A stretch of 6,481 bases of DNA from DSOS01 sp035286585 (GTDB taxonomy: Bacteria; Chloroflexota; Anaerolineae; Anaerolineales; UBA4823), in contig DATEDC010000146.1 of NCBI GenBank assembly GCA_035286585.1, positions 1 to 6,481 on the forward strand, read 5' to 3'. Positions within the stretch are counted from its first letter, which is position 1. Each line of letters begins with the position of its first letter. This document shows positions 1 through 6,399 of this stretch, piece after piece. The notes beneath the pieces are model-generated. The model was not told where the DNA came from. It ran no database searches and was given only the letters and a program-made list of their open reading frames with translations. The position numbers and the translations under genes were made by a program.

Positions 1-1
1 C

Positions 2-217
2 CCGACGATAAGCTCGGTGTTGGACGCGCTGGAAGCCCGCTACCCGATGCTGCGCGGCACGATCCGCGACCATGTCACGAAAGAACGCAGGCCCTTCATC
101 CGCTTCTTCGCCTGCGGCGAGGATTTATCTCACGAGCCACCTGAGGCTCCCCTGCCCGAGGCAGTTGTAACAGGCGCGGAGCCTGTGCGAATCGTGGGCG
201 CCATCGCTGGCGGCTAA
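2..217 (+). CDS. MoaD/ThiS-family sulfur carrier protein, 3' part (5' end outside window)
   Basis: Partial gene: the frame is open to the window edge, and the 71 visible residues look like all but roughly the first 20 of a ~90-residue MoaD/ThiS/CysO-type protein. Seen: the helix segment T-I-S-S-V-L-D-A-L-E-A-R-Y-P, which matches the family pattern TI.EVLDALEARYP; an RPFIRFFACGEDL stretch, where relatives have a strand of the type RFVNVYVNGEDI; and the ending VRIVGAIAGG with terminal Gly-Gly just before TAA. In the family, the Gly-Gly carboxylate is adenylated by a MoeB/ThiF-type E1 enzyme and converted to a thiocarboxylate that donates sulfur for molybdopterin, thiamine or cysteine synthesis. 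Which pathway applies here cannot be told. The GTG at 17 is not taken as the start because it lies inside the conserved helix. The gene lies 52 bases upstream of the YciI-like gene on the same strand and may be cotranscribed with it. Confidence 0.82.
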   Translation, partial: PTISSVLDALEARYPMLRGTIRDHVTKERRPFIRFFACGEDLSHEPPEAPLPEAVVTGAEPVRIVGAIAGG

Positions 218-269
218 AAGGAGATTGCCATCCTTCAACAGTCCCAGGACAAGCAACGGAGACAGGTAA

Positions 270-704
270 ATGCGAGTCATGATAATGATCAAAGCAGACA
301 AGGACACGGAGGCGGGCGTGATGCCGAGCGAGCAACTGCTGGCTGAAATGGGGGCCTTCAACGAAGAGCTGGTTAAAGCCGGTGTGATGCTGGCGGGTGA
401 GGGGCTGCACCCCAGCTCGAAGGGCAAGCGGGTCAAATTCTCGAAAGGGAAGACAACCGTGATCGAAGGTCCCTTCACCGAGGCCAAGGAGTTGATTGCC
501 GGTTTTTGGATCTGGCAGGTCAAGTCGATAGAAGAAGCCGTTGAATGGGTCAAGCGTATGCCCAACCCGGACGGCGCCGAAGAGGCTGAGATCGAGATCC
601 GTCCCATATTCGAGGCGGAGGATTTTGGCGACGCGTACACGCCCGAGCTCAGGAAGCAAGAGGAGCGCCTGCGCACGCAGATCGAGGCGAACGCGAAGCG
701 CTAA
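270..704 (+). CDS. YciI-family (YCII/DGPF domain) protein
   Basis: Complete 144-residue cytosolic protein, a normal length for the DGPF branch of the YCII family. Seen: an N-terminal strand MRVMIMIKAD; a helix around residues 22-37; A-G-E-G-L-H-P at 42-48 with a His (His47) in the usual family position; and the signature E-G-P-F-T-E-A-K-E-L-I-A-G-F-W-I at 66-81, equivalent to the family's DGPF.E.KE...G motif with Glu in place of Asp. A charged helix at 124-144 ends the protein. The family has a dimeric ferredoxin-like fold with a putative active-site His. Its reaction is mostly unknown, and members often lie near ECF sigma factors, though none is visible here. ATG at 270 is preceded by GGAGA at 258-262 with 7-base spacing. 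The gene ends 8 bases before the end of the convergent operon on the other strand. Family assignment is firm; function is unknown. Confidence 0.88.
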   Translation: MRVMIMIKADKDTEAGVMPSEQLLAEMGAFNEELVKAGVMLAGEGLHPSSKGKRVKFSKGKTTVIEGPFTEAKELIAGFWIWQVKSIEEAVEWVKRMPNPDGAEEAEIEIRPIFEAEDFGDAYTPELRKQEERLRTQIEANAKR

Positions 705-712
705 AGGAAAAG

Positions 713-1438
713 CTAGAGAATGGTTGGCGCTTGCGCCCAGGCTACCAACATCTCATCCAAGATTGCGGGCAGATCGTGAATCGACTGGCGTGCGGCTACC
801 CGTCGCTGCAGTTCCTGGGTGAGCCCCTGCAGGCCGATCTCCTGGCTGATTGCTACTACCAGGGCTGGGGCCTTGGCTTCCAGCTTGCTCAGCAAATAGC
901 GGGTTAACCCAGCGGTGACGAGGTCGGCGACGTTGCGGCGCAAGTCAGCCGCGACGCAAAAGGTGATGTAACCCAACCGGTCGCGCACATCCAACCCGAC
1001 CTCGCGCATGATGCTTCCCAGATCCTTGCCGGTCAGGAGGAACATCGCTTGAACCGCGGGACTCGGCTTGATGATGATCGCCGGAGAGCCGCTGTTTGGC
1101 TCGACCGAGTCGCGCACACTAAATTCCTCAGCCTGCGCTCCCAGGGTGCCGGCGAAATATTCCTGGTAGGTCTCCCTGCTCATGTAAACCCAATATTCTC
1201 CCATGTCCAGCCCGGCAACCATCTCCTGCATCTGCGAATTAATCTTCAAGCGGAAAGTCCCATCCGGCAGCATCTCGTCCATCTCCACCTGGATCAAAGG
1301 GACGATTACGCCCAAATCGCTGAACAGCGCATCCTGAGTCTGGCGCAGATTCTCTCGTAACGCGGAGACATCGAGACCGGGCATCTTACCCACGTACAGG
1401 ATCAGGGAAGGGTAGCTATTTTCCATGATGTCACTCAC
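713..1438 (-). CDS. Stand-alone FlhA (FHIPEP) cytoplasmic-domain-like protein, fourth gene of CHAT operon
   Basis: 241 residues, with no signal peptide or membrane segment. Seen: residues 26-80 (helix, then D-L-G-V-I-V-P-L-I-Q-V, then L-P-D-G-T-F-R-L-K-I-N) follow the pattern of the first subdomain of the flagellar/type III export gate FlhA/SctV (RRQ.A.ELG.VVPP.RIRDN..L.PN.Y.IKI.G). Residues 164-232 (ADLRRNVADLV... YLLSKLEAKAPALV... HDLPAILDEML) follow its last subdomain (L...IRRHA...LL..LK.EAPALVEE... SIRDLPTILE.L). FlhA itself is ~700 residues with eight N-terminal membrane helices; these are absent here, as are all other flagellar genes, so a role in secretion is unlikely. A protein-docking or scaffold role next to the protease is inferred. 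The GTG start at 1438 overlaps the end of the TPR gene by 8 bases, which suggests translational coupling; ATG at 1426 (235 residues) is an equally plausible start. Homology is judged by eye, not by a profile search. Confidence 0.75.
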   Translation of the reverse strand: MSDIMENSYPSLILYVGKMPGLDVSALRENLRQTQDALFSDLGVIVPLIQVEMDEMLPDGTFRLKINSQMQEMVAGLDMGEYWVYMSRETYQEYFAGTLGAQAEEFSVRDSVEPNSGSPAIIIKPSPAVQAMFLLTGKDLGSIMREVGLDVRDRLGYITFCVAADLRRNVADLVTAGLTRYLLSKLEAKAPALVVAISQEIGLQGLTQELQRRVAARQSIHDLPAILDEMLVAWAQAPTIL

Positions 1439-3806
1439 TATCCGCCAGGGCTGCCTGCATGATCCCGGCTGCGATCCGTTCGGGCGGCTGACCTTTTTGG
1501 CTCATCTGCAACACTTGAGCAGCGATCTGCTCGATCTCCTTAACCGCGCCTCCGTCCTGTAATAACCTTTGCAGCACCTGCATGCACAAGGTCACAAGCC
1601 TGGGCGAGGCGAGCAAAGCCTGGCAGGCTTCTGCCTTGCAGCCTGCCAGCAGGTTTACCGTCTCTTGATATCCAGTAAAGACCGCCAACTGGCTTTCCAC
1701 AACCCGCTCCAGGCGCTCCAGCAGCCCCTCGGTCACATCCCCCTCTCCCTCCAGCACGCCCTCTTCCACGGTTTGCTCTCTGAGCGAGATGAGGTATTTG
1801 CCAGGGGAGATATCGTTCCCCTGCAAGAAACTCACTAACACAGGCGGCGCTAAAATCCCGCTTCGCTCCTGCACTCGTTTACGCAACGCCTCGATCATTT
1901 GCAGGGTACGGGCAGAAAGCGCATCGCGGCTTTCGGTCAACAGGTAACTGATCGTCTCCACCTCGCCAGCCAGACGAATGGGAGTAACCACATGCTCGAA
2001 GCTTAAGGCTGCCTCCCCGCAAGCGGCGATAAAATCGCGCTCGATCTTCATATTCTCGTAGCGGCTGGTGTAACTGTCCACGTCTGGCTTGAGCTGAATG
2101 GCTTTTTCCAGGGCAGAAAGCGCCTCTTGCAGCAGGTCCAGGCGCTTTCCGGGCGTCTTTTGGCGCTCCAAGGCCAGCGCCAGGTTGGAATGAAGCACAT
2201 CACTTTTGGGATTGGCGGCAATTGCGAGGCGGTAATGCTGCTCGGCACGCTTATAGTCCTCGTGGTAATACCACACATTTCCCACCTGGTTCTGGTAGGT
2301 GTACTCTTCTGCTGGGCCGGCGTGCTCACGCCAAATCTCCAACAGGCGCAGGGCGGTTTTTGCATCCTGCGGTTTATAATCGTCGGAAAGGGATCTCAGG
2401 CTGGAGAGCACGCTGGGGTTGTACGCTTCGCGTTTCAGCGATTTCAGCAAAGCACGCTTCGCTTCTGCGAGCTTGCCCTGCCTGCGCAGCAGCTCCCCTT
2501 GAGCTGCCGTGATATAGGTCGCCCATTCCGTATGGCAGCGCTGCCCCTTCTTCAGCCACTGCAAAGCTCCATCCAGGTCGTTCACCTGCAGGTCAACGAA
2601 CATCATGCCCCAGTATCCGGAGAGGCTACGTGGGGCCAACTTCAGCAGCTCGCTGAAGGTCTGCGCAGCCAGATCGATATACTTTTTCTGGTCTCCCGCC
2701 TCTGCCACGCGACCAGCCTGCTCGATCTCCAAATGACCCAGCGAGATGTAAGCGTTGTACTCCTGCCGTTCGATCTGCAGAGACTTCTTGAAATGCCAGG
2801 CTGCTTTTTCATAATCTCCGAGGGTGCGATATACGCCGCCAATCGTGGCGTAAGGAGCTGCCGGGTCATCGCTAAGCATCTGCATGCGCTCCAGGTAACC
2901 TTGCAGAGGCGCCTCCCGGTCTGGATACCAATCCACCTTGGCGAGCAGCTCCGCTAACGACTGGTACCCGCCGGTCAAACCGGGAGCGTTCTCCACCGCC
3001 TGCTCATACTGCTCCTCTGCGAGGCGCAGGTCGCCGACTTTGGCAAAATAATCGCCCAGGTTGACATAACCGGTGCTAAGATACGGCTTGCTGGCGATGA
3101 TACGCTCAAAATAAGGGCGGGCAAGCTCGGGTTGCTCGGTTTGCAGGTAATATTCGCCCCACACCTGGTCGATGCGATAGCTCTGAATGAGGCTCTCCGC
3201 CTGTTCCAGCATGAGGCGTGCCTTGCCCGGTTGGTAGAAATGGTATATCTGAATCTCAGCAGCAGTCGCCAGCATATGCCCACGCTGCTCATTGGGTAAA
3301 TCTTGCTGGGAGAGGAACAGGAACCAATCGTAGGTCTCTGGCCAGCGTGCATAGTGGGCGTATTTTGTGTAATAGCGGATCTGTCTAATGGAGGGGGCGT
3401 GCTCGGGCGCCCACATCAAGGCTTCGCGGGCGATATTTCGGCAAAAAAGGGTGTACCAGCCCCACTCGCTGAATGCCAGCGTGTAAGCCAACAGCCACGC
3501 ATGCCAGCCCTCCTTCACATCTTTCTCGTAAATGCGGCGCAGCCGCTGCACCTCGCGCTCGTCGAGCATGGCGCAAACGCGCTCGCGCAACTTTACCAGC
3601 ACCGGCGCCAGGCGCTTGAGGTCAGCCCGCCCGATCTGATCATCGAGAACATAGCGCACTTCGATATGAGTCCGGTTGCCTTCCAACGTTTCTCGAATGA
3701 TTTCCAAGGCGTTGGCTGCCAGGCGCATGTTAGCCCCCTGGCTGGCTGCCTGGTGATAAGCCTGCGCGAAGTCCGCAGTCAGGTCAAACGGCCGTCGGGT
3801 GCCCAT
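1431..3806 (-). CDS. TPR-repeat protein with C-terminal FlhA cytoplasmic-domain-like region, third gene of CHAT operon
   Basis: 791 residues, no signal peptide. Residues 1-210 are helical and rich in Trp and Tyr, with only degenerate repeats. About ten TPR units run from about 214 to 575; the clearest are 242-275 (Y-V-N-L-G-D-Y-F-A-K-V-G-D-L), 316-349 (T-I-G-G-V-Y-R-T-L-G-D-Y), 426-459, 500-533 (Q-V-G-N-V-W-Y-Y-H-E-D-Y) and 534-575. TPR superhelices bind peptides or partner proteins. Residues ~630-770 look like an FlhA/FHIPEP tail: helix, then S-G-I-L-A-P-P-V-L-V-S-F, then I-S-P-G-K-Y-L-I-S-L, then a helix pair around Y-Q-E-T-V-N-L-L-A-G-C-K-A-E-A at 713-727 and L-Q-R-L-L-Q-D-G at 745-752. 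ATG at 3806 has AGGAG at 3813-3817, 6 bases away. The gap to the CHAT gene upstream is 14 bases, and the FlhA-like gene downstream overlaps by 8. Likely role (inferred): partner, scaffold or substrate of the CHAT protease. The TPR call is firm; the tail call is moderate. Confidence 0.87.
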   Translation of the reverse strand: MGTRRPFDLTADFAQAYHQAASQGANMRLAANALEIIRETLEGNRTHIEVRYVLDDQIGRADLKRLAPVLVKLRERVCAMLDEREVQRLRRIYEKDVKEGWHAWLLAYTLAFSEWGWYTLFCRNIAREALMWAPEHAPSIRQIRYYTKYAHYARWPETYDWFLFLSQQDLPNEQRGHMLATAAEIQIYHFYQPGKARLMLEQAESLIQSYRIDQVWGEYYLQTEQPELARPYFERIIASKPYLSTGYVNLGDYFAKVGDLRLAEEQYEQAVENAPGLTGGYQSLAELLAKVDWYPDREAPLQGYLERMQMLSDDPAAPYATIGGVYRTLGDYEKAAWHFKKSLQIERQEYNAYISLGHLEIEQAGRVAEAGDQKKYIDLAAQTFSELLKLAPRSLSGYWGMMFVDLQVNDLDGALQWLKKGQRCHTEWATYITAAQGELLRRQGKLAEAKRALLKSLKREAYNPSVLSSLRSLSDDYKPQDAKTALRLLEIWREHAGPAEEYTYQNQVGNVWYYHEDYKRAEQHYRLAIAANPKSDVLHSNLALALERQKTPGKRLDLLQEALSALEKAIQLKPDVDSYTSRYENMKIERDFIAACGEAALSFEHVVTPIRLAGEVETISYLLTESRDALSARTLQMIEALRKRVQERSGILAPPVLVSFLQGNDISPGKYLISLREQTVEEGVLEGEGDVTEGLLERLERVVESQLAVFTGYQETVNLLAGCKAEACQALLASPRLVTLCMQVLQRLLQDGGAVKEIEQIAAQVLQMSQKGQPPERIAAGIMQAALADSE

Positions 3807-3820
3807 GATTCGCTCCTGAT

Positions 3821-5203
3821 TTAGAATTCGGTATCGGCGACTTTTTCCGCAGGTCTGGCGGCCGCGCCCTCAAGCCGGGCGGGACCTTCGGCGCCAGTGG
3901 CTCCCAGCGGGGACGGCGCCCCTCCAGGCAACACCCCCGGTTCCGGAGCCGGCTGTTCTGCCTCCCCCTCCAGCACGGGCAGCGGTTTCACAATCTCATT
4001 GACGAGCTCGCTCTGCAGGTAGACCACCGGTGTGCCGAAGCGCGGGTGCTCCCAAGGCGGGGTGCGCAGCCCAAGCTGCAGGCGTCCCTCCTTAACTGCT
4101 TCGTCGATTTCTTTCCCTTTTCCCAGCTCCTCATAAAATTTGCGGGAGAAGATGCCAGCGTCGGAGTGCGAGATGCTGTACTGCATCGCCACCACCGCGG
4201 GGATCTCGGCGTAGACCAACTGCCGAGCGGTGCTTTTAAAGCCCTCCTGGGTTTGGGAGGCGCCTTTACAGGCGTGCAAAAAGATCATGCGCGGCTTGCG
4301 CCGGGCGTTGCTGAAAATCTTGCGAAATTGCAGGGCGGAATAGAGCTGTCGTTGTTTCGGGCCGCGCTCCGGATCGAAATCGTCATCGCTGGGATCTTTA
4401 ATCAGATATAAGCCATCCGCCTCGCCATGACCGATGAAATGCAGGATATGGTAAGGGGGATGCCCGTCATCGTTGATCTCACGGCTCAATTCTCCATAAG
4501 TCAGATCGTATCTGTCGGTCACCTTGACGCGTGGGATGGACTGCATTTTATCCAACAGCTTTTTGATATCCTCCTCATCGACGCCGCCCATACCAGCGGG
4601 GGTGCACACCACCACGAGGATGCGCAGTTGTTCCTCCCTGACGCCGAGCTCGGAGACCAGCCTTGAGCGCGGCACGTAGCGGGTCAGCAATAGCTCGGTC
4701 TTCTCCCCAGAGAAGAAATGTCCATCTAGCTCGTCGTCTTCGCCGGGGATGAACAGAAATTCCCAGGGCAGGTTGCTCAGCTTATCCAGGTTTTCCTGGA
4801 ATACCAGCTTCAGGCGCATGCGCAAGTCTGAGCTTTGCAAATCCAATTCTTCCTGGTGATAGGTCTCATAAAAATGCTGGTAAGCCGTATGGAAACCGTC
4901 CTGGATTAGCGGGTCGTTGAACAGGATTTTATACAGGATCAGGCCAACCAGCTTGAGGTCTTCCAGGCGGGTTGGATTTTCGCTGGCCACAATGCCTTTG
5001 CCCTCTTTTAACCCTTGCAGAGCTGTCTTCTCCTGCACCTGCAAGCCGTAGTTGATCCAATAATTTAAACGCTCGACGGTCAGCATATCCACAGGATCGG
5101 CTGCCAGCCTGCCTTCTCGCTGGCGGGTTATTTTCCCATCGACATATTCGATCCAGACATTTTGCAGGTCCTTGATCGTCACGGTACAGTCAATGTAACG
5201 CAT
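3821..5203 (-). CDS. CHAT-domain caspase-like cysteine protease, second gene of operon
   Basis: 460 residues, cytosolic. CHAT is the caspase/separase clan (CD) peptidase domain. The N-terminal region (1-180) has the L-P-W-E-F-L-F motif at 145-151 that commonly precedes CHAT cores. The core (about 190-398) shows strand L-R-I-L-V-V-V-C at 193-200; the catalytic His motif H-I-L-H-F-I-G-H-G at 252-260 (His259 predicted catalytic); M-I-F-L-H-A-C-K-G-A at 306-315 (Cys312 predicted nucleophile); then the typical downstream I-P-A-V-V-A-M-Q-Y-S-I-S at 334-345 and F-Y-E-E-L-G-K-G at 356-363. Both dyad residues are present, so it is predicted active. Residues 408-460 are a Pro/Gly/Ala/Glu-rich tail, probably disordered. 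Unlike many CHAT proteins it carries no TPRs of its own; these are in the next gene. ATG at 5203 is preceded by AGGGAG directly behind the stop of the upstream gene (11-base gap). Natural substrate unknown; the neighbouring proteins are candidates. Confidence 0.92.
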   Translation of the reverse strand: MRYIDCTVTIKDLQNVWIEYVDGKITRQREGRLAADPVDMLTVERLNYWINYGLQVQEKTALQGLKEGKGIVASENPTRLEDLKLVGLILYKILFNDPLIQDGFHTAYQHFYETYHQEELDLQSSDLRMRLKLVFQENLDKLSNLPWEFLFIPGEDDELDGHFFSGEKTELLLTRYVPRSRLVSELGVREEQLRILVVVCTPAGMGGVDEEDIKKLLDKMQSIPRVKVTDRYDLTYGELSREINDDGHPPYHILHFIGHGEADGLYLIKDPSDDDFDPERGPKQRQLYSALQFRKIFSNARRKPRMIFLHACKGASQTQEGFKSTARQLVYAEIPAVVAMQYSISHSDAGIFSRKFYEELGKGKEIDEAVKEGRLQLGLRTPPWEHPRFGTPVVYLQSELVNEIVKPLPVLEGEAEQPAPEPGVLPGGAPSPLGATGAEGPARLEGAAARPAEKVADTEF

Positions 5204-5214
5204 CGAAGCTCCCT

Positions 5215-6321
5215 CTACAATCCTTGAACGATCTCCAGTACTCTGCGCCGGGCTTTATCCTGGAGGGCTTTTTCCGCTCGCGCCTCATCCGACAACTCCT
5301 CCTCACCTGCTTGCAATCCGATCTTCTTTGCTTGTTTGTGAATGGTCTCCATGCGCGCAAACCAGGTTTCAGCCAGCTCCAGGGCGTGGTCATCCGTCAG
5401 ATCGGGGCTGCTAACCATTTGCCGGTACAAAGCCCCCATCTGGACCAGGGCGTTTTTGTAATCCGGCTCATCGACAGGAGAGGCAGCTTCATCCCTGACC
5501 CTATCCCACACCTCGCTGAAGGGCAGCTTGTCCAGGTCATCGCGCTTGTTCTCCTCAGGACCGATGAAGCTGTAGAGCACGAAATCCGCCTGGCGGAAAC
5601 GACTGGCGCTCTCCAGGCTGTCGCCGATCATGAGCTGGTTTTTTTTCACCCACAGTTCCCCTTCGGCAATGCCGGGGGCATCAATCAGGGCGTAATATCC
5701 AGGCTGGAAGGGGATATTGTAATTTGGACCATAAGAATCACGCAATCCGACCAGCGGCTCGACCCCGCCAGCGTTGAAGAAGGCTTCGAAGCCCTCCATC
5801 AACACGCCTGCCACGCTCGTATAAGGGGCCAGCGCCGGTGAAAAGTTCAGCGCGCCCGAGACGCGTTCGATGACGCTCAGCAGCGGTCGCAGCGCATTTT
5901 CGCGGGCTTCCAGCAAGACGATCGCCAGGGTCAACCCCTCCCCGCGGTAAGGGTGCAACCCTGATACGCTGGTGTTGCGGATGATCATCCCCTGGCTATA
6001 TTGATCCGGCACGCCTTTTTCCTTCAGCATGCTTGGCCCAACCAGGAAGGGAACGGTTTGGGTCTTCTTCTTATAGCTGAACTCACATACCGTATACACC
6101 AGCGGGTCGATGTTGACTAACCCCCTGCGCTGATCTGTCAGGTACATCTCGTTGATCATCACCTGGAAGTAATGCTGATCCCTGGTGAATTTATAATCCA
6201 GCTCTCCATTCTGGTTGTTATCGATGTGATCGCGCGGGATGGCTACCGTGCTCGGCGAGGGGCGCTCGCTGCTTTTGATCCTCTCTACGAGCTTATCCCA
6301 GAATCCACTGAGGTTGCCCAT
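5215..6321 (-). CDS. Hypothetical protein, first gene of CHAT operon
   Basis: 368 residues; I do not recognise a family. No signal peptide or membrane helix is evident. After a short amphipathic N-terminal helix (4-18) and a polar linker, residues 40-220 alternate hydrophobic strands with turns (Q-H-Y-F-Q-V-M-I-N-E-M-Y, V-Y-T-V-C-E-F-S-Y, Y-Y-A-L-I-D-A-P-G), suggesting a beta-rich domain. It includes G-M-I-I-R-N-T-S-V-S-G at 111-121 and an aliphatic helix-strand T-L-A-I-V-L-L-E-A-R at 131-140. Residues 223-255 (strand, then F-V-L-Y-S-F-I-G at 247-254) continue the fold. Residues 262-368 are charged and helical, with a possible coiled coil near the end (322-366). No nucleotide-binding, nuclease or protease motif is visible. 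As first gene, with the strongest ribosome binding site of the operon, it may be made in excess over the protease: sensor, adaptor, inhibitor or substrate are all possible. ATG at 6321 is well supported by AGGAGGAGGAG. Confidence 0.85.
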   Translation of the reverse strand: MGNLSGFWDKLVERIKSSERPSPSTVAIPRDHIDNNQNGELDYKFTRDQHYFQVMINEMYLTDQRRGLVNIDPLVYTVCEFSYKKKTQTVPFLVGPSMLKEKGVPDQYSQGMIIRNTSVSGLHPYRGEGLTLAIVLLEARENALRPLLSVIERVSGALNFSPALAPYTSVAGVLMEGFEAFFNAGGVEPLVGLRDSYGPNYNIPFQPGYYALIDAPGIAEGELWVKKNQLMIGDSLESASRFRQADFVLYSFIGPEENKRDDLDKLPFSEVWDRVRDEAASPVDEPDYKNALVQMGALYRQMVSSPDLTDDHALELAETWFARMETIHKQAKKIGLQAGEEELSDEARAEKALQDKARRRVLEIVQGL

Positions 6322-6327
6322 GCGGAT

Positions 6328-6338
6328 CTCCTCCTCCT
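6328..6338 (-). promoter_or_regulatory. Very strong ribosome binding site of the first operon gene
   Basis: On the - strand the sequence reads AGGAGGAGGAG, three overlapping Shine-Dalgarno cores, ending 6 bases before the ATG at 6321. It fixes that start codon. It is stronger than the sites of the following genes (AGGGAG for the CHAT gene, AGGAG for the TPR gene, nothing clear for the last gene), which would favour high synthesis of the first protein relative to the others. Confidence 0.8.
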
Positions 6339-6345
6339 AAAAAAT

Positions 6346-6359
6346 ATCAGGCACCTGAT
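6346..6359. promoter_or_regulatory. 14-bp dyad, possible operator
   Basis: Perfect inverted repeat ATCAGG-CA-CCTGAT lies between the predicted -10 box (41 bases upstream) and the ribosome binding site (7 bases downstream). The two-base centre makes a stable RNA hairpin unlikely, so binding of a dimeric repressor to DNA is the better reading. Only one copy is seen in this leader and no regulator gene is adjacent, so the role is a guess. Confidence 0.35.
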
Positions 6360-6399
6360 CCCTACCCAAGCCGGGTCTTAATTGGATATATTCACTTTA

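Noticed and set aside
225..269. A 14-codon TTG-started frame ending directly before the YciI ATG, behind an AGGAG
   Set aside because: The AGGAG is only one base from the TTG, too close to initiate, and the peptide has no attenuator-like pattern. The AGGAG may be chance or a relic.
96..676. Two overlapping open frames on the - strand opposite the MoaD-like and YciI-like genes
   Set aside because: The + strand frames have clear family motifs (terminal Gly-Gly; EGPF signature), while the - strand translations look random.
696..737. Inverted repeats AAGCGC...GCGCTT and GGCGC-TT-GCGCC around the convergent gene ends
   Set aside because: The first has a long loop and no T-tract, and the second has a two-base loop. 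Neither makes a convincing terminator, so none is annotated for either operon.
2127..2957. 831-base open frame on the + strand opposite the TPR gene
   Set aside because: It is a shadow of the biased codon use of the TPR gene. The translation has no recognisable domain, and there is no ribosome binding site or intergenic space.
713..3806. Possibility that the FlhA-like genes belong to a flagellar or type III secretion cluster
   Set aside because: No membrane part of FlhA and no FlhB, FliP/Q/R, FliI or sigma-28 gene is present; all neighbours are soluble proteins.
5224..5841. 618-base open frame on the + strand opposite the first operon gene
   Set aside because: Complementary-strand shadow with no family resemblance; the opposite frame is supported by a strong ribosome binding site and operon spacing.
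5215..6321. First operon gene as a bacterial gasdermin cleaved by the CHAT protease
   Set aside because: It is longer than known bacterial gasdermins, has no N-terminal Cys palmitoylation-type start, and shows no amphipathic strand pattern typical of pore-forming hairpins.
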